This document shows positions 52,426 to 55,286 of a stretch of DNA of 55,286 bases, in pieces. Source of the stretch: Deltaproteobacteria bacterium (lineage in GTDB: Bacteria > Myxococcota_A > Polyangia > Polyangiales > Polyangiaceae); the NCBI GenBank assembly GCA_016209145.1, contig JACQWT010000394.1, forward strand, positions 1 through 55,286, written 5' to 3'. Made by a program: the position numbers and the translations under genes. The notes below the pieces were generated by a model, which saw only the letters and a program-made list of their open reading frames with translations, did not search any database and had not been told where the DNA came from. Every line of letters begins with the position of its first letter. Within the stretch, counting starts at the first letter, position 1.

Positions 52426-53748
52426 ATGAGCACGAGCGCCGAACCCGTCGCGACCCTCACGGCCGAGTCGCTGCTCGGCACGCTGGCGGCGGCCAAGAAG
52501 CGCCGCGACTGGGAGGCCATCGCCCGGCACGCGGCCGAGGTGCCGGAGCAGCTCGCGGGCGCGTGGGTGCAGGTCGCCGACGAGATCGGCTTCGCCCTCG
52601 GTCAGCTCCGCCGCACCGACGAGGCCGCCGCGCTGTTCGAGCGCGTGTACGTCGTGGCCCCGTCGCGCCGCATCGCCAGCGCGCTCGCCTACGTGTACTA
52701 CGACGCGCTGCTCGGCCGGCGCACGCGCCAGGCCGAGCGCGGGGGCCAGGCGGCCGCGGCCGGGCGCGACCGGGAGGCCGACCGCAAGGCGTTCGCGCGC
52801 TGGATGGGCGAGGCCCTGCGCCTCGAGCCCCGCTCGATCAAGGATCTGTACCGGCTTGGGGTGTTCGAGGCCCAGGTCGAGAGCCGTCATGACAAGCCGG
52901 CGCTGCGCGCGTTCGTTGCGGCCATCGAGAGCTACCGGGCGCTGCCGGCCGACGAGCGCCAGTGGCGCGGCGACCTGCGCAAGCCCTACGTCCGCTCGCT
53001 GTACGCAGGGGCGAGATCCGCGCTGCGCCTGAGCGATCTCGACCGCGCCCGCCGGCTGTCCTTCGACTGCATCCGCGAGGACGAGCAGACGGACCACGTG
53101 GCGCCGGTGCACAAGCTCTACCTCGCCGGCAAGATCTGCGCCGCGCTCGGCCGCAGCGCGGACGCGGAGCGGGCGTATCGCAAGGCCCTGGCGGCCAAGG
53201 GCCCGCCCGAGCGCGACTACGTCCACGCCGCCCTGGCTGCGCTGGCGCTTGCCACGGGCCGCGCCGAGGACGCCGAGCGCTGGATCGAGGCCAACGTGCC
53301 GCCGCATCGGCGCAAGCCCGTGCTGTGGCGGCTGGTGGGCGACGTGAAGGTGGCGCGCGGCCGCGGGCGCGAGGCGCTGCTCGCCTACCAGAACGCGCTG
53401 CGCAAGGACCGGGCCGGCCGCCACCTGACGCTCACGGCGATGGGCGCCCTGGAGCTCGCGGCGGGCAACGCGCAGAAGGCGGCCGAGCACTTCCGCCAGG
53501 CCAACGACTTTCGGCGCCGCAAGTACCTCTCCGAGCACCTTCCCGCGCTCGACGGGCTGGCGACCGCGCTTTGGGCGCTCGGCCGCGACCGGGACGCTGC
53601 CGACGCACGGGCCGCGGCCGAAGGGCTGCGCGAGGGCCGGGCGGGCCGCGGCAGGCCGGGGCCGGGCGGGCTCGCCTCGGGGCGCGCCGTCGAGCCGGCC
53701 AGCGCGGACGACGCGCCCGCCGAGGACGAGGCCGCCGAGCAAGGGTGA
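52426..53748 (+). CDS. TPR-like protein of the primase-polymerase locus
   Basis: A 440-residue helical-repeat protein from ATG 52426 (GGAGG seven bases upstream). TPR-like units are visible: WVQVADEIGFALGQLRRTDE, LYLAGKICAALGRSADAERA followed by YRKALAA, LWRLVGDVKVARGRGREALL, TAMGALELAAGNAQKAAEHF. The last 40 residues are low-complexity and acidic. It overlaps the primase gene by GTGA, so the two are coupled. TPR proteins frequently accompany CRISPR-associated primase-polymerases, and the primase itself starts with a short TPR-like part. It probably scaffolds that enzyme. Confidence 0.7.
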   Translation: MSTSAEPVATLTAESLLGTLAAAKKRRDWEAIARHAAEVPEQLAGAWVQVADEIGFALGQLRRTDEAAALFERVYVVAPSRRIASALAYVYYDALLGRRTRQAERGGQAAAAGRDREADRKAFARWMGEALRLEPRSIKDLYRLGVFEAQVESRHDKPALRAFVAAIESYRALPADERQWRGDLRKPYVRSLYAGARSALRLSDLDRARRLSFDCIREDEQTDHVAPVHKLYLAGKICAALGRSADAERAYRKALAAKGPPERDYVHAALAALALATGRAEDAERWIEANVPPHRRKPVLWRLVGDVKVARGRGREALLAYQNALRKDRAGRHLTLTAMGALELAAGNAQKAAEHFRQANDFRRRKYLSEHLPALDGLATALWALGRDRDAADARAAAEGLREGRAGRGRPGPGGLASGRAVEPASADDAPAEDEAAEQG

Positions 53749-53771
53749 CAAGCGAGGAGCGGGGACGCGTG

Positions 53772-55286
53772 ATGCCGGCGATGGAAGATCCTCTCGAGGC
53801 GGCGCGCGCGGCGCTCTCCGGCAACGAGCCCGAGCACGTCGCCGAGCTGTGGCGCGAGGCCGATGCCCGGGCGCTCGATCCCGGCCGTCGCTTCGAGTGG
53901 CTGCTGCTGCTGCTCGAGGCCGGCGACGCCGCCACGGCGAGCGCAGCGGCCGGAGCGCTCGCCGGCACCGAGTGGGAGGCGCGGGCCGCCGCCCTGCTCG
54001 AGGCCGGCGAGGCCGATGACACGCCGGCCGGCGCCGAGCCGGCCGAGGACGACGTCGAGGTGGACGAGGTGCTCAGGCTCGCGGCGCCCGACACCGACGC
54101 CGCGCTCGTCGAGCGCTTCCTGCGCTGGTTCGGCGGTCGCAAGGATCTGCACGCGCGCCAGTGGTACGACGAGCGGCGGCGCCGCTCCGGCTACCGCCTG
54201 GTCGAGGAGCCGCTCACGGCCGAGGTCGCCCGCCTGCACCTCGCCGGCCGGCTCACCCTGGGTCAGTACCTGCTCTTCCCCGACGGGAGCTGCGCGTTCG
54301 GCGTCGTCGATCTGGATCTGTCCGCCAGTGCGCTCGCCGAGCTGCGCGCCACGCGCGGCGACGCGGTCCGGCCGGTCGAGCACGGGCCGCTGCGCGACTA
54401 CGCGCTGCGGCTGGTCGAGGCCGCGCGGCGGCTCGGGCTGGGGCTGTTCGCCGAGGACAGCGGCGGCCGTGGCCTGCACCTGTGGCTGTTCTTCGAGCCG
54501 CGGCGGCCGGCGCGCGCGGTCCGCGCGCTGCTCGGGCAGCTCGTAGTAGCCGCCGGGAGCCAACCGCCCGATGTCGCGGTCGAGATCTTCCCCAAGCAGG
54601 ACCGGCCGGGCCCGAAGGGGCTGTCGAGCCTGGTCAAGCTCCCGCTCGGCATCCACCAGGCGACGCTGCGGCGTTGCGCGCTGCTCGACGAGAAGCTCGA
54701 TCCCGTCGAGGATCCCTGGGCGGCGCTCGATCGGCTGCGCGCCGCGGCGCCCGACGTCGTGGACGACGTCCTCGGCCGCCGACTGGTGATCATGCCGACG
54801 CCCTGCCGCTGCCCGAGCTGCCCGCCGTGCCGAGCGCCCGCGGTCTGGCGGAGGCGCTGCGCGCCATCGAGCCCGGCAGGCCCGAGCGGGCGGCGTGCGA
54901 GGCCATGCTCGCGGGCTGCGCCGTGCTCCGGCGCCTGGTCAAGATCGCCTACGCCGAACGGCGTCTGGATCCGGCCCAGGCCCGCGCCGTGGTCTACACG
55001 CTGGGTCTCGTCGGGCCCGCCTGCGCGCTCGCCGACGAGATCTTCGACACGGCCGGGGCGTCACGCAAGGAGCTCGGCCGGGCGCGAGCCGGCCTGCCCT
55101 CGCCCGCCGGGTGCAAGGGGCTGCGCCGGCTTGCCCTGGCCGGGCCCCCCGACTGCCCGTGCCCCGAGCTGAGCGAGGCTCAGCCCTACGCGAGTCCGGC
55201 CCTGTTCGCCGTCGGCGCGGCGCCGCCCTCGCCGCCTGCCTGGGCCCAGTTCGGGCCGTTCCTCGAGGGCGTCACGGATCAGGCCG
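53772..55286 (+). pseudogene. CRISPR-associated primase-polymerase-like AEP protein, frameshifted, runs off the window
   Basis: From ATG 53772 (GTG 53745 possible). Residues 1-105 are TPR-like. The AEP domain follows: FLRWFGGRKDLHARQWYDER, FGVVDLDLSAS (catalytic DxD near residue 178), DSGGRGLHLWLFFEPRRP (catalytic His) and VAVEIFPKQDRPGPKGL. The layout matches the primase of CRISPR-associated primase-polymerases and TOTE-type systems. Near 54790 the coding signal jumps by one base to the +2 frame (ALPLPELPAVPSARGLAEAL, AVVYTLGLVGPA, GCKGLRRLALAGPPDCPCPEL), the expected PriCT-like C-terminal region, which stays open to the window end. Such enzymes fill or prime DNA during spacer acquisition with Cas1 and reverse transcriptase. 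Confidence 0.75.

Noticed and set aside
53385-54656. 423-residue minus-strand ORF
   Set aside because: Antisense shadow of the TPR and primase genes.
45000-55286. CRISPR array belonging to the type III-like genes
   Set aside because: No series of identical 24-40-bp repeats with unique spacers was seen on reading the region; the array, if any, lies outside.

Overview
The window is very GC-rich (mostly above 70 % by eye) with strong G/C third positions. It carries many Gly/Ser/Thr- and Cys-rich lipoproteins, SUMF1-type proteins, a MYXO-CTERM-like C-terminus, a Ser/Thr-kinase remnant and few regulators. Together these point to a myxobacterium-like member of the Myxococcota, probably Polyangia; this is inferred from gene content and style, not from a marker gene.

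Layout. 0.3-5.3 kb: minus-strand cluster of two zinc-ribbon membrane proteins, a DUF6599-like protein, a Tat-exported DUF362 protein and an AmmeMemoRadiSam radical SAM protein, chained by ATGA overlaps. 5.5-11.6 kb: secreted lipoproteins, a beta-helix lipoprotein, a broken HIT-PLD gene, a truncated HTH gene and a PIN/Phd toxin-antitoxin pair with a leaderless-looking promoter. 11.7-25.6 kb: a sugar-use region on the minus strand: GH15-like glucoamylase and sugar ABC ATPase (xylG-like), then about 5.8 kb of unrelated genes, then permease (xylH-like), binding lipoprotein (xylF-like) and an outer-membrane porin-like protein. The interruption contains a RAYT transposase flanked by REP palindromes, a TlpA/lipoprotein operon, a SUMF1 lipoprotein and a second PIN toxin pair. 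25.6-32.1 kb: two copies of a small MITE-like element with perfect 11-bp flanking duplications, two related hairpin repeats, a frameshifted and truncated NHL-repeat lipoprotein, a nine-repeat Cys-rich lipoprotein and ruvB. 32.1-44.9 kb: UbiB-like kinase, GNAT/RHH toxin-antitoxin pair, four-S1-domain protein, RCC1 membrane protein, PAS/HisKA sensor without an ATPase domain, sulfatase-fold membrane protein, SUMF1 protein and SH3-like protein.

45-55.3 kb is the most unusual part. It starts with a 3' tRNA-Arg(UCG)-like fragment, a possible attachment-site scar, and a lower-GC two-gene membrane cassette. It continues into a type III CRISPR-associated neighbourhood without a visible array or cas10: a Lon-like Ser-Lys protease next to a frameshifted protein of unknown function, a Csm5-like RAMP that breaks into an unrelated tail, a stand-alone APE2256-type CARF protein, a Csm6/TIGR02710-like HEPN fragment lacking its CARF half and abutting a truncated HNH gene, a TPR-like protein, and a CRISPR-associated primase-polymerase-like protein running off the end. 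If intact relatives exist, the logic would be cyclic-oligoadenylate signalling to a protease and a HEPN RNase plus a primase for spacer acquisition. This copy looks partly decayed.

A recurrent theme is abrupt gene junctions and single-base frame changes (kinase stub, HIT-PLD, NHL protein, csm5, csm6-like, primase). They could reflect real decay of accessory DNA or draft-assembly errors; the sequence alone cannot separate these.
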